DNA of 64,000 nucleotides from Caldilineaceae bacterium (GTDB lineage Bacteria > Chloroflexota > Anaerolineae > Caldilineales > Caldilineaceae): contig JAJEDJ010000034.1 of assembly GCA_022821545.1 (NCBI GenBank), forward strand, positions 310,001-374,000, written 5' to 3'. Made by a program: the position numbers and the translations under genes. A model generated the notes under the pieces. The model saw nothing but the letters and a program-made list of their open reading frames with translations. It did no database searches and was not told the DNA's origin. Numbering within the stretch: the first letter of the stretch is position 1; every line of letters begins with the position of its first letter. This document shows, one piece after another, positions 36,673 through 46,014 of this stretch.

Positions 36673-37746
36673 TCAAACATTGAAGCGAAAGTTCAGAACG
36701 TCGCCGTCTTGAACAACGTACTCTTTGCCTTCGAGCCGCAAGAGACCCTGGTTGCGGGCCTCGGCCATACTCCCGGCCTCCTTAAGGCTGTCGAAATGAA
36801 CGGTTTCCGCCCGAATGAAACCCTTCTGCATGTCGGTGTGGACGGCGCCGGCCGCTTCAGGCGCAGTTGATCCGGCGCCGACCGCCCAGGAGCGGACCTC
36901 GTTGTCCCCAATTGTGAAGAAACTGATCAGACCCAGGAGCCGGTAACAACGCCGGATTGCACGGTTCAAGCCCTGCTCAACAATGCCGAACCCATCCAGG
37001 AATTCGGCAGCTTCATCCTGGGTCATCAGCGCGATTTCGGCCTCCAGCCGTCCCCGCAAAAAAAAGGTCCCTTCATTCAGATGATCCGAGAACATCTCTT
37101 CTTCATCCTCATCGCCCGCATTGACGACGCGCAGTACCGGCTTCAGGCTCAGGAAGCCAAAGCCCCCCAGCAGCTTCATTTCATCGTCGGACAGCGTCGC
37201 CTCTCTTAATGGAGACCCCTCCTCCAGCAGCGGGTAGAGCCGCGTCAGCAGCGCCTCTTCCTGCGCCAGGCGCTGACGCTCTTCAACCGGACCCCGTGAC
37301 CGCTGGGCTGTAATCCGTTCCAGGCGCCCATCTATCGTAACCATGTCGTTGAGCAGGAATTCGGTCTCCAGCGCCGCAAACGCCGCGCCGGGATCGACGC
37401 TCTCATCAGGATCGAGCACATTGGGGTCGCGGAAAGCCCGCGCGACAAGCAGCAGCGCATCATTGGCGGCGATTGCGTTCAGCAGAGGGCCGCCAATCTG
37501 GCCCTCATTGCCGGCGCCCCCGGTCAGTCCGGCGATGTCGTTATACGTCACCTGTGCGTAGACGGCCTTGCGGGGAGCAAACATCTGCGCGAGCAAACCG
37601 AGTCGCGGGTCCGGCACGTCCACGACAGCGGTGTGGACCTCCAGCCGGCCGCTGGAATAGGCTGTCGCGGCGGTAGCGCTGCGGGTCAAAGCGTTGAAAA
37701 TCGTTGTTTTGCCGCTATTTGGCCCGCCTACGATTCCGATTCTCAT
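36673..37746 (-). CDS. ychF: YchF-family P-loop ATPase (Obg/HflX-related)
   Basis: A 357-residue protein with the G1 loop GGPNSGKTTIFNALT and the G3-like DIAGL. The G4 NKxD motif of GTPases is altered (VVNAGDEDEEE), as in YchF, which prefers ATP. The C-terminal TGS-like domain ends with VQDGDVLNFRFNV. YchF binds ribosomes and helps cells respond to oxidative stress. It is somewhat divergent. It is divergent from the PP2C-like gene. Confidence 0.9.
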   Translation of the reverse strand: MRIGIVGGPNSGKTTIFNALTRSATAATAYSSGRLEVHTAVVDVPDPRLGLLAQMFAPRKAVYAQVTYNDIAGLTGGAGNEGQIGGPLLNAIAANDALLLVARAFRDPNVLDPDESVDPGAAFAALETEFLLNDMVTIDGRLERITAQRSRGPVEERQRLAQEEALLTRLYPLLEEGSPLREATLSDDEMKLLGGFGFLSLKPVLRVVNAGDEDEEEMFSDHLNEGTFFLRGRLEAEIALMTQDEAAEFLDGFGIVEQGLNRAIRRCYRLLGLISFFTIGDNEVRSWAVGAGSTAPEAAGAVHTDMQKGFIRAETVHFDSLKEAGSMAEARNQGLLRLEGKEYVVQDGDVLNFRFNV

Positions 37747-37879
37747 TGGGTTTTGCCAGGGCTCACGGCCCTTCTGAACAGTTTTTCGGTCGCGGCAGTG
37801 GTCCCATCATACCGCAAATCCTGCTTTGGCGCACGGATTCCCCCTGCCCAACTGCTGTGTTCAGTCGTCGGCGGCGGCG

Positions 37880-37915
37880 CTTGTGGGCTCTTTGTGTCTT
37901 GTGGGCTCTTTGTGT
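37880..37915. repeat. Perfect 18-bp tandem direct repeat overlapping a promoter
   Basis: CTTGTGGGCTCTTTGTGT occurs twice in a row with no mismatch. The second copy supplies the -35 box of the promoter at 37899-37927; the first copy carries a duplicate -35 box without a -10 partner. It looks like a recent slippage duplication. Confidence 0.9.
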
Positions 37916-37927
37916 AAGGTGTACAAT
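37899..37927 (+). promoter_or_regulatory. Promoter of the PP2C-like/propeller gene
   Basis: TTGTGG (37899-37904), a 17-base spacer and TACAAT (37922-37927) precede the gene by about 120 bases. The -35 half lies within the second 18-bp repeat copy. Confidence 0.6.
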
Positions 37928-38048
37928 TAGAATTCGACTGTATCCGGCAGGCGCCGCGGGAACATCCCAAGAGACGCTCAAGGAGTCCAATTCACCGGTC
38001 CCGGACGCTTCTCTCTGCCCCGGGTCTTCGCCGCAACACCGAGAAACT

Positions 38049-40460
38049 ATGGCAACCACAGCTTCTCCAGCACAATCAAGCGTCCATTCCGCCCCGTTGA
38101 TGGACCATCGCAATCCGCGGGCCGCACACCTGGAAGTTTTTGAACCGGGTCGGGGGGACGAGCGCGCCGCCAGGGGAAATCTGTACATCCTCATCGAGCT
38201 GATTGGCAGCAGTCCGGTCGGCAGTCACGCTGTCCGCGAGATGCAGGCGACCGCTGAGCTCACCTATTACTCGGCAGGCGGTCCCGTCAGCCAGGTGCTC
38301 AAGCAGGCGGTCTCCGACGCCCACGAAGTCTTGCGCAACATGAACCGGAAAAGCCCCGATATCGATCTGCAGGCCGGGATCATCTGCGCCGCCGTCGTCC
38401 AGGGCCACCTGGTCCTTGCCTCCGCGGGACCGACCGTGGCCTTCATCGCCACAGACCGCCGATTGGACCAGTTCCCCCTTGACGACGAGCGCTTTTCAGG
38501 CAATGTCGGTGGCGAGACCGAACCGAACGTACACACGTACAGGCATCTGCTCAAAAGTGGTGATGCCCTCTTTCTTGGCGAAAGCGAGTGGTGTCTGCAG
38601 TCCGACGTAAGGACGCTCGGAGGCGCCGTCGTCAGCACGACCGTCAGCAATATGCAGGACATGGTTCTGCACCTCCAGGAGCAGGGCGACCAGCTGCCCC
38701 TTCTTGGCCTGCTCCTGGTTTACGCGGACGAGCCCCAGGATGAGGAAGAAACGGACGGCTCACACCTCCCGACGGCAGTTGGCGCCGCCCCACCTGTTCA
38801 CAATGTGCCGGGCGACGAGCGAACCGCGCGCTCGGCCGCGTCCCGAAATCGAGTGAGCGGTCCCGTTCCGGACCTGCCCAGCGCCGCCACGATGCAACAT
38901 CAGCTGACCGTTCCCATTCGCCCGCGCCAAAGTGGACGCGACCAGTGGCGCCAGCGCGCCTCTCGCCTGCTGAACAGGCCCTCCAAATGGTTTTCCAGCC
39001 TCCTTCAGGGACTCTTGCCCGAACGCCGGGAGCGGCAGCGCGAGCAACCGCAACAGTCCGAGTTGCAGGACCCGGAGCCTCCACCCCAGTCCGCGCCTCC
39101 ACCCCAATTCTCGCCCCCGCCCCAGACCGAGCCTCCCCCCCGGTTCGAGTCTCCGGACCCGGTTGAGCCGCTGCACCAGCCGCAGCCCCAACCGGCTGCG
39201 GAGGGCCCGGGAGAGACCCCTTCCGGGGAACGCGCCCAGCTGCCCGCGCTGCCTGTCTACGCGCCGCCGGCGCCGTCGAAGGGCAACCGCCGCAGACTGA
39301 TCATCGCAATCGCAATTCTCATCCCACTGCTTACTTCGGCTGTTGTCGGCGCCGCTTTCTTGCGCGAAGGGAGCATCAATCAGGAAGAAGGTCTGCAGCT
39401 TGTCGAGCTGGCCGACGGCAAGTTGCTGGAAGTCCAGCAGGCCCTGGCCGTGGATGACAGGGCAACGGCGCGTGCGTCACTGAGTGAAGCGCAGCGCTTC
39501 CTGGACGAAGCCATCGTGCTGATCGGCGTAACCGACCAGATTCAGGATCTGTCGGAAGTCATTGCCACCGAACTTCAGGACCTGCTCCAGGTCCGGGCCC
39601 TGTATTCTCTGGACGTGCCCCTGCTGGAATACGCCGCCGATGCCGAGCCGCAGCGAATCGTCGTTTCCAACCAGGACATCTATGTGTTGGACGGCGGCCG
39701 CCAGGCCATCTTCCACTATCGCGCCAACCCGGAACGCACGCTGTTGGAAGAAGACAACGGTGCGATCTTGAAGGAAGGTGACACCGTTCCCGGCGGCGTA
39801 ACCGTCGGCAGGTTGGTCGACATCGCCTGGCAACCCCGCATTTCCGGCTTTGAGGACAAGGCGAGCCTTCTGATTTTGGACCGAAACAACAACGTCTTTC
39901 GTTACAATCGCCTCGACGGGGCCACGCATCTGGTTTTGAGAGAACAGAGCGCCCTCGGAAGCGTGGGCCAGCTGGGCATCTACAACGGCCGCCTCTACCT
40001 GGCCGATGAACGGTCCGACCAGATCTACCGCTACTCGCCGGCCGGTCTGGCCTATGACGACCCGCCGGCTGAATGGTTTAATGAGCAGGTCCGGGGCGAT
40101 CTGGCCGGTCTGATTGCCATGGGAATCGACGGCGACATCTGGCTGCTGAGCCAGGATGGGACCCTGCTCCGCTTCCGCGAAGGCCAGCAGCTGCCTTTCA
40201 GCCTGGAGAGAATTCCGGGCCTGGGTGGACTGATCGTCGACTTTGCCATGGCCGAACACGCTGACGGCATGCTCTTTCTCGCCGACGCCACCGATGAGCG
40301 CATCCTGGTATTCGACAAGGAAGGACGCTACATTCAGCAGTTTGTTGACGCCGAGGATATCGCGCTGGCGGGAATGCGCGGTCTCTTCCTGGATGAAGTT
40401 ACGGACATTCTCTACATCTTGACCAAGTCAGGACTGTATGCCCATCCGCTTCCCCGCTGA
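38049..40460 (+). CDS. PP2C-like (probably inactive) membrane protein with beta-propeller
   Basis: An 803-residue protein in three parts. Residues 30-235 have the order of strands of a PP2C-type Ser/Thr phosphatase, but the metal-binding DG and GD motifs are absent (LASAGPTVAF replaces the usual AGDSR), so it is probably a pseudophosphatase. Residues 330-405 are Pro/Gln-rich and disordered. One membrane helix follows at about 415-438. The outer part, residues 525-803, has repeated NHL/propeller-like blades (VVSNQDIYVLD, LGIYNGRLYLAD, IDGDIWLLS, LYILTKSGLY). This suggests a cytoplasmic pseudo-phosphatase coupled to an external propeller. The ATG at 38049 is weakly supported; the frame extends upstream. 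Confidence 0.7.
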   Translation: MATTASPAQSSVHSAPLMDHRNPRAAHLEVFEPGRGDERAARGNLYILIELIGSSPVGSHAVREMQATAELTYYSAGGPVSQVLKQAVSDAHEVLRNMNRKSPDIDLQAGIICAAVVQGHLVLASAGPTVAFIATDRRLDQFPLDDERFSGNVGGETEPNVHTYRHLLKSGDALFLGESEWCLQSDVRTLGGAVVSTTVSNMQDMVLHLQEQGDQLPLLGLLLVYADEPQDEEETDGSHLPTAVGAAPPVHNVPGDERTARSAASRNRVSGPVPDLPSAATMQHQLTVPIRPRQSGRDQWRQRASRLLNRPSKWFSSLLQGLLPERRERQREQPQQSELQDPEPPPQSAPPPQFSPPPQTEPPPRFESPDPVEPLHQPQPQPAAEGPGETPSGERAQLPALPVYAPPAPSKGNRRRLIIAIAILIPLLTSAVVGAAFLREGSINQEEGLQLVELADGKLLEVQQALAVDDRATARASLSEAQRFLDEAIVLIGVTDQIQDLSEVIATELQDLLQVRALYSLDVPLLEYAADAEPQRIVVSNQDIYVLDGGRQAIFHYRANPERTLLEEDNGAILKEGDTVPGGVTVGRLVDIAWQPRISGFEDKASLLILDRNNNVFRYNRLDGATHLVLREQSALGSVGQLGIYNGRLYLADERSDQIYRYSPAGLAYDDPPAEWFNEQVRGDLAGLIAMGIDGDIWLLSQDGTLLRFREGQQLPFSLERIPGLGGLIVDFAMAEHADGMLFLADATDERILVFDKEGRYIQQFVDAEDIALAGMRGLFLDEVTDILYILTKSGLYAHPLPR

Positions 40461-40518
40461 TGGCGCTGACCGCAAACAAAAGCTGGCTCTCGAAAATTCT
40501 TCGGCGCGCCCAAAATCG

Positions 40519-40527
40519 TGATATAAT
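40519..40527 (+). promoter_or_regulatory. Extended -10 promoter of the LCP gene; probably leaderless
   Basis: TGATATAAT is a perfect extended -10 (TG-N-TATAAT). TTCGGC is 16 bases upstream. The ATG at 40537 begins only nine bases after the -10 box, so the mRNA would start at or within a few bases of the start codon. There is no ribosome site before the ATG. Confidence 0.7.
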
Positions 40528-40536
40528 TCCTGCATT

Positions 40537-42135
40537 ATGTCGAAGTTCGGTTTTATCCCCGCCAGACGAAACTGGGCTGTCGTAGTAAAGCGGATCAACG
40601 CCCGTCTTTGGCGCAGATCTACGGCTGTTGCGTTGGCGTGGCTCTTCGCAGCCTTCATCCTGATCATCTCCTTCCTCATCGGCACTGTCCTCGGCGATTT
40701 CGCCCGAGACTACGCGCAACGCAGTAGCATTTCAGTAATGACGTCCGATCTCCCCGACCTGTCATACCCAGGCGTGGACGCCGCAGCAGCCGAAGCGCAG
40801 GCAAGCGGCGGGCTGGCGCCCGACGGGCAGGCAGCTCTCGCGCCCCAAAACGTCGATTTGCAGGCCGTCCCCGCAGAGGCTGCCGCTGCGGACAGCCGCA
40901 TCAACATCCTGCTGTTGGGGTCGGACGAGCGAATCGACGGCGAAGAACCGCCTCGCACCGACACCCTGCTGCTCCTCACCCTTGACCTGGGTAGGCATAC
41001 GGCCGGCATGATCTCTCTCCCCAGAGATCTGTGGGTGCCGATTCCCCGCTATAATCTGACGTCCAAAATCAACACTGCCTACGCCATCGGCGAGCAGCGC
41101 GGATACCCCCTCGGAGGCGCGCAACTGGCCAAGGATACCGTTAGCAGCTTTATCGGTCAGCCCGTTCAGTACTATGTGCAGGCCGACTTCAGCGGGTTTG
41201 TCCGCTTCGTCGACGAGATCGGCGGCATAACCGTCCAAGTGCCCCAGACCATTCACGACCCGGAGTATCCGACCGCTGACTACGGATACCAGACATTCCA
41301 CTTGGAGGCTGGAACACGCGTGTTGGACGGCCAGACCGCGCTGAAGTACGCCCGTACCCGCAACATGGATAGCGACTACGGACGCGCCGCGCGCCAGCAG
41401 CAGCTGATTCGTGCCATTGCCGATAAGGTAATCTCCGCTGAAATGATTCCGACGCTGATCACAAGGGCGCCGCAGCTGCTGAGTACCGCGTGGGGCAGCG
41501 TTCGAACCGACATGCCTCTGCAGACCGCGGCGGACATCGCTTCCTACGTGAGCGCCAACGCCTTCGAACTGAATACTTTGGTGCTGGACGACCGCTACGG
41601 CGAGGAAAGCTATAGCGCAAATGGCGCCTGGATACTGCTCCCCGACCGCGACCTGATCCGTCCTGAACTCAGAAAATTCTTTGATCCGTCGGCGGCGCCC
41701 GCTACCGTGGCCGATTCATCCTCCGTCCCACTTCCCCAGATTGAGCCCCGCACGCGCGCGGACGCGGATGTAGGCTCCACGGAGCTTCTGGCGGCCGACG
41801 TCAATCGCAATGTTCGCGTCATGGCCGCGAGGGAAGTCCGGCTTGAAATCCTTAACGGCACGGGGGAGCCGGGAATCGCTGCCCTTGCGCGCCGGAAACT
41901 TGAAGACGGCGGCTGGCGCGTCGTATCGATTGGCGATGCCGACCGCAGCGACTATCAAAATACCCTTCTCGTCAACTACAACACCGACGAAGCGCTTGTG
42001 CGGGAGTTGGGCCGCCAGTTCAATCTGACCGGCTCGCTCTATTCGCTTCCCGGCCTGCTGATTCCCGAATCAACCGATCTGCGCATCGTCATCGGCGAGG
42101 ACTTTCTCACCACCATTGGCGGCTACGCGCAGTAG
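40537..42135 (+). CDS. LytR-CpsA-Psr family cell-wall polymer ligase
   Basis: A 532-residue LCP protein that would transfer polyprenyl-linked glycopolymers onto the cell wall or other acceptors. A membrane anchor lies at about residues 28-50. The LCP domain (125-285) has LLLGSDER, RTDTLLLLT, SLPRDLWVPIPRY, TKINTAYA-like SKINTAYAIGEQRG, IGGITVQVP, and the KYARTRNMDSDYGRAARQQQLI segment. The C-terminal LytR_C domain (about 437-500; VRLEILNGTGEPGIA) is present. Apparently transcribed from a leaderless promoter. Confidence 0.92.
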   Translation: MSKFGFIPARRNWAVVVKRINARLWRRSTAVALAWLFAAFILIISFLIGTVLGDFARDYAQRSSISVMTSDLPDLSYPGVDAAAAEAQASGGLAPDGQAALAPQNVDLQAVPAEAAAADSRINILLLGSDERIDGEEPPRTDTLLLLTLDLGRHTAGMISLPRDLWVPIPRYNLTSKINTAYAIGEQRGYPLGGAQLAKDTVSSFIGQPVQYYVQADFSGFVRFVDEIGGITVQVPQTIHDPEYPTADYGYQTFHLEAGTRVLDGQTALKYARTRNMDSDYGRAARQQQLIRAIADKVISAEMIPTLITRAPQLLSTAWGSVRTDMPLQTAADIASYVSANAFELNTLVLDDRYGEESYSANGAWILLPDRDLIRPELRKFFDPSAAPATVADSSSVPLPQIEPRTRADADVGSTELLAADVNRNVRVMAAREVRLEILNGTGEPGIAALARRKLEDGGWRVVSIGDADRSDYQNTLLVNYNTDEALVRELGRQFNLTGSLYSLPGLLIPESTDLRIVIGEDFLTTIGGYAQ

Positions 42136-42188
42136 CCCCACTTTCCCACCTCCCCCGCCTTCCCTCTCAGCGAATTCGTCGCATCTCC

Positions 42189-42983
42189 ATGGGCCTTGTC
42201 CACTTTGGCGAACACCGCTTTGACGCCGGGCTCGTCGCCTTTGACAAGGACGGCACACTCTTCGATTTCAACTCCAGCTGGCGCCGGCCCTTTCGGCATG
42301 CGGTGGAAAACCTGCTCTCCCCCTTTTCCAATCGGACCGAACTCCGGGCTGCCCTCTACCGCGCTCTCGGTTTCGACCCTGTCGCAGGCGCTTTCAACGA
42401 AGACGGCCCCTTTGCCGCCGGCACAGCCGAAGCCACAATTCGTGCGGCGGCAACCGCCCTTCATCAACTCTCGCATCCCCTGCTGCCCTGGGAGGAATGC
42501 GAGCTGTTGGTGAGGCAGCGCTTCGCGCCGCTACTTGCAGACCCGGTTGACCTCTCACCTGTGACGGAACTGGCTCCGCTCTTATCTTCACTACACGAAA
42601 ACTCCGTTCGCGTCGCGGTAATAACCAGCGACGACCGCGGCCCGACTGAAGCTGCCCTGGCCAGCTTTCGTCTGTCGCCCTTTGTAGACTTTATCGCCTG
42701 CGCTGACGGCGCTTTCCGGCACAAACCTTCCCCCGACCCCCTGCTGGCGGCCGCGAAAGCAGTTGATGTACCAATGGAGGAAACAGTAGTGGTGGGAGAC
42801 TCGGAAGTCGACCTTCGTATGGCCCGTTCGGCGGGCGCCGGCCTGGCGGTCGGCGTCCTGACGGGGGTCGGCACCAGGAGAACGCTTGAGCCGCTCGCCG
42901 ACCTGGTCCTGGATTCAATTGCTGAGATCAGAGTCGGTCTCAGTCCGCTTGGTGAACAACCACCTTTGCCTGACCATTCGTAA
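42189..42983 (+). CDS. HAD-family hydrolase
   Basis: A 264-residue haloacid dehalogenase-fold phosphatase. AFDKDGTLFDF near residue 20 carries the nucleophile Asp and acid/base Asp; AVITSDD is motif II; HKPSPDP supplies the motif III Lys; VVGDSEVDLRMARSAG is motif IV. The helical cap is of the phosphoglycolate-phosphatase type. Substrate unknown. Its 3' end overlaps by 44 bp the convergent yigZ-like gene. Confidence 0.9.
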   Translation: MGLVHFGEHRFDAGLVAFDKDGTLFDFNSSWRRPFRHAVENLLSPFSNRTELRAALYRALGFDPVAGAFNEDGPFAAGTAEATIRAAATALHQLSHPLLPWEECELLVRQRFAPLLADPVDLSPVTELAPLLSSLHENSVRVAVITSDDRGPTEAALASFRLSPFVDFIACADGAFRHKPSPDPLLAAAKAVDVPMEETVVVGDSEVDLRMARSAGAGLAVGVLTGVGTRRTLEPLADLVLDSIAEIRVGLSPLGEQPPLPDHS

Positions 42984-43560
42984 GATCGGCCAGGCGGACC
43001 TTGAATGTGTCCACGTGCTTTGACGGCATCTGCAGCCGGTAAGTGACCGCGACCGCGAAGTCGGAATCCTCGACCTCGGCGGAAAACTCAGGCAACATCC
43101 GCTGAAAAAGGGTAACCTCGCTGTAGCCGATAACAGCCTCCACGCGGGCCATTGGCATCTTCTCGATCAGAGGCAGGGACGCCAGCGCACTCTTGACCCC
43201 CCCGCTGTAGGCTCTCACCAGCCCCCCTTTGCCCAGCTTCACCCCCCCGAAGAAACGGGTGACCACCGCGACAATGTCGCCTGCCCCGCAGTGAAGCAGC
43301 ACCGTGAGCATCGGCCTGCCTGCCGTGCCGTGCGGCTCTCCGTCATCGCTCATGCCGGCATGGCCGGTCGATCCCGGTGGCCCCACCACGTACGCCCAGC
43401 AGTTGTGGTTGGCCGTGTCGAACTCGGCCCGCACCTTCTTGATGAACGCCCTTGCGTCCTCGACGGTGCCGGCCGGCCCCACCGTTGTTATGAAATGGCT
43501 GCGGCGAATCTTCTCGTCGACCCTGTGTTCCGCAGCCGGTATCGGATACTCCTGTTTCAT
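42940..43560 (-). CDS. YigZ/IMPACT-family protein
   Basis: A 206-residue member of the YigZ (UPF0029/Impact N-terminal) family: KIRRSHFITTV, then NCWAYVVG, SDDGEPHGTAGRPML and the TRFFGGVKLGKGGLVRAYSGGV motif. In E. coli and eukaryotes such proteins are associated with translation control, but the molecular role is uncertain. The C-terminal third is the smaller domain. Its start overlaps the MATE gene by four bases; the 3' end overlaps the HAD gene on the other strand. Confidence 0.92.
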   Translation of the reverse strand: MKQEYPIPAAEHRVDEKIRRSHFITTVGPAGTVEDARAFIKKVRAEFDTANHNCWAYVVGPPGSTGHAGMSDDGEPHGTAGRPMLTVLLHCGAGDIVAVVTRFFGGVKLGKGGLVRAYSGGVKSALASLPLIEKMPMARVEAVIGYSEVTLFQRMLPEFSAEVEDSDFAVAVTYRLQMPSKHVDTFKVRLADLTNGQAKVVVHQAD

Positions 43561-44951
43561 CTGTCAGTGCCTGTCTCCTCGTCCGACCACTCCCCAACGG
43601 CCCGTCTGAAGCGTCTCCACAGAACAATCGACATTACGGGAGAAGTAATCAGAAAAACGCCCCATACATGGGCGATGCCGCCGTCCAGGTAGTTTACCGC
43701 CAGCCAGGCGATTATCATCGTAGACCAGAGGCCCCCGGTATTTGCTCGCAGGGGAAAGCTTGTATTGCCCATGCCGCGCAGTGCGCCCGACTGCACAAAC
43801 AGTACCGCCCAGAAGGGCTGGGCCAGGGCCACCACCCTCACCGCGGCGACGCCGGCGTCTACAACGGCGGCTTCCTGGCTGAACAGCCGCATGATCGGCT
43901 CCGCCAGCAAATATGAGACGACGCCCATTCCCGCCATCCAGACAACCGCCCACCGCGTGGCGATGGCCGCAGCTTCCGCCCCCTCCTCCGGCTCGCGCGC
44001 CCCGACAGACTGTCCAACCAGGGCCGTGGCGGCGATGGCGAAGCCAAAGCCGGGAAGAAAGGACAGGGAGAGAACGTTGAACGCGATGCGGTGGGAGGCC
44101 AGGGCCGCAGTTCCCAGTGTGGCGACGATTGCCGTCATCGACGTGAAGGCGGCGGAGGTGAGAAGCTGCTCCAGGGCAGCGGGTACGCCTATGCGCAGCA
44201 CGGAGGTGGCCGCGCCGATTTCCGGCAGCCAGTTGCTGCGCCCGGAAATGGAGACGCCCTGTCGTCCCCGCCACATTACGATCAGGAGCAGGACTGCAGC
44301 CAGCAGGCGGGAGAGAAAGGTTCCCCAGGCGCTGCCAACCGCTCCCAGCGCCGGCAGCCCGGCCGCGCCGAATATCAGTCCGTACGTCAGAAAAACATTC
44401 ACGAAATTGGCCAGCGCCGTCACGCGCATTGGGGTCTGCGAATCGCCCAGGCCCCGCAACGCGCCCCCGCCGATCATGAGTACAATCAGCACGACCACGG
44501 TCGCCATCGTGACTTGCAGGTATTCCCTGCCGATGCGGGCCACGTCCGCCTCTACGCCGAACAGGCCGATCACCGGCCCCGCCAGAAAATATCCGGTGAG
44601 TGCCAGGGGAAGCGAAAGAATGATGCTCCAGACAATCGACTGACGCGCCAGCCGCGCCGCCTCCACAAGCCTCCCCGCCCCGTAGGCCTGCGCCACCAGG
44701 ACGCTGCTGCCGACGCTCAGTGCGCCCAACGCGGCGATGACAAAGAACAGTACCTGCACCGATGCGCCCACACCTGCTATCGCCGCCGTGCTCAGCTGGG
44801 CGACCATCCAGGTATCGACCACCATCAACAACGTCTCGAGAAAGCTCTCGCCGATGACGGGCCAGGCCAGTTTGAAGACCCGCTTTTGCGCGGACGGGCG
44901 CGGCGGCGCCGTCGGGCCTGCGGCCGCGGCGCCGGTAGCCGGTTCATTCAT
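43557..44951 (-). CDS. MATE-family multidrug/Na+ (H+) efflux transporter
   Basis: A 464-residue transporter with twelve membrane segments in two six-helix halves. LAWPVIGESFLETLLMVVDTWMV at the N-terminus and the second-half GVPAALEQLLTSAAFTSM are family hallmarks. It exports cationic compounds in exchange for Na+ or H+. GGGGAG lies before the ATG at 44951, so I use it rather than an earlier in-frame codon. It overlaps yigZ-like by four bases. Confidence 0.92.
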   Translation of the reverse strand: MNEPATGAAAAGPTAPPRPSAQKRVFKLAWPVIGESFLETLLMVVDTWMVAQLSTAAIAGVGASVQVLFFVIAALGALSVGSSVLVAQAYGAGRLVEAARLARQSIVWSIILSLPLALTGYFLAGPVIGLFGVEADVARIGREYLQVTMATVVVLIVLMIGGGALRGLGDSQTPMRVTALANFVNVFLTYGLIFGAAGLPALGAVGSAWGTFLSRLLAAVLLLIVMWRGRQGVSISGRSNWLPEIGAATSVLRIGVPAALEQLLTSAAFTSMTAIVATLGTAALASHRIAFNVLSLSFLPGFGFAIAATALVGQSVGAREPEEGAEAAAIATRWAVVWMAGMGVVSYLLAEPIMRLFSQEAAVVDAGVAAVRVVALAQPFWAVLFVQSGALRGMGNTSFPLRANTGGLWSTMIIAWLAVNYLDGGIAHVWGVFLITSPVMSIVLWRRFRRAVGEWSDEETGTDR

Positions 44952-45067
44952 TCCATTGCTCCCCTCAAGCCCCACGGCTTGGGGCGGTAGGCACAGTGCG
45001 TCTCAGTGTATCAGACTGTCGCCTCGTCCGCACTTTTCTGCGGCCGCGTTCATCTCTGCTTTTGTGG

Positions 45068-45850
45068 TCAATCTGCCGCCCAGAAGAACTCCTCCTCCTG
45101 AAAGCCGGTCCTGAATCCAAGACTTTGGTAGAACTGCTCTGCCTCGCCTGTCTGCAGGCCCGCATAGGAATACCCGCGCTGTCTGGCCTGTTCCAGTATA
45201 TGGTTTACGAGCGCGCTGGCGAAGCCTTGCCCTCGCTGATCCGGAAGCGTCGAGAGATCGTAGATTCCCGCTATGCCGCCGGCCAGAATTAGGGTGGCGG
45301 TTGTCACCCCCTTCTGCTCAAGATATCCGGTGTAATTGGTAATGCGGACCTTCGGGCCGAATCCGCGGCGTCGGAAGGCATCGTACCAGGGCTGGGCGGC
45401 GCGTTGCGTCATGCCGAAGCCGAGGGCCGAAGCCGTCCACCAGGCCCGCAGTCCGGGCCTGTCCCGAACGGGACTGATGCGAAGTTGAGAACGATGCCTC
45501 TCGGCTGGAACCTGCTGCAGCCGCCGGAACATCCAGAAATCGCCCCGCCCCGTTGACAGCCCTCTTCGCTTCAGCCTTGCGCGCAGGTCCCTCGGCCGGT
45601 CTTGAGGGAAGACCAGCCAGCGGATTCCTCCCGTGAGCGTCCTGATCCTGGAAATGAGTGCGTCGATCTTCTCCTCTGCCTCCTCGGCCTGCAGATTGGA
45701 GCGCAGAATGTGGTTACCGGGCGGCCCGTTGGCGACGATCCAGGCGGTCTCCCGGTCGACGTGAGTACGGGTCCCGTGCTGGCCGTGAAAGAGCCTGAAG
45801 TACTCTATGTAGTTGAGACGCAGTGCCTCGATCAGTTCGGCGTTTTTCAT
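45068..45850 (-). CDS. GNAT-family N-acetyltransferase
   Basis: A 260-residue protein. The C-terminal half (about 150-258) has the acetyl-CoA-binding GNAT motif (IYDLSTLPDQRGQGFASALVNHILEQARQRGYSYAGLQTGEAEQFYQSLGF region, where QRGQGFASAL is the pyrophosphate loop). The N-terminal half, with TAWIVANGPPGNHILR, may be a second, degenerate GNAT fold. Substrate unknown. It is divergent from the large lipoprotein gene. Confidence 0.85.
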   Translation of the reverse strand: MKNAELIEALRLNYIEYFRLFHGQHGTRTHVDRETAWIVANGPPGNHILRSNLQAEEAEEKIDALISRIRTLTGGIRWLVFPQDRPRDLRARLKRRGLSTGRGDFWMFRRLQQVPAERHRSQLRISPVRDRPGLRAWWTASALGFGMTQRAAQPWYDAFRRRGFGPKVRITNYTGYLEQKGVTTATLILAGGIAGIYDLSTLPDQRGQGFASALVNHILEQARQRGYSYAGLQTGEAEQFYQSLGFRTGFQEEEFFWAAD

Positions 45851-45958
45851 CAGTCAGGCTGGACGTGTTGCGATCTCGATGCCCTACTTCATACTCTTGA
45901 CGCTGGGCTTAATGCGCTTGTTCCGTTCGGCGGGCCGCTTTGTGCTGTGCTGGAACCG

Positions 45959-45967
45959 TGTTATAGT
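45959..45967 (+). promoter_or_regulatory. Extended -10 promoter of the duplicated-lipoprotein gene
   Basis: TGTTATAGT fits the extended -10 pattern. The transcript would begin near 45974, leaving a leader of about 40 bases that contains the ribosome site TTAGGAG just before the ATG at 46015. Confidence 0.5.
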
Positions 45968-46014
45968 CAGCGCGCGCGGCAAAATCGCCTCGTGGAGTAG
46001 CTTAGGAGTATACC

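Larger units (their letters stand above)
37747..38048. other. Divergent intergenic region with promoter, 302 bp
   Basis: Between ychF (minus) and the PP2C-like gene (plus). It holds the 18-bp tandem repeat (37880-37915) and the promoter (37899-37927) described separately, and about 120 bases of leader before the ATG at 38049. No gene is supported. Confidence 0.5.
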
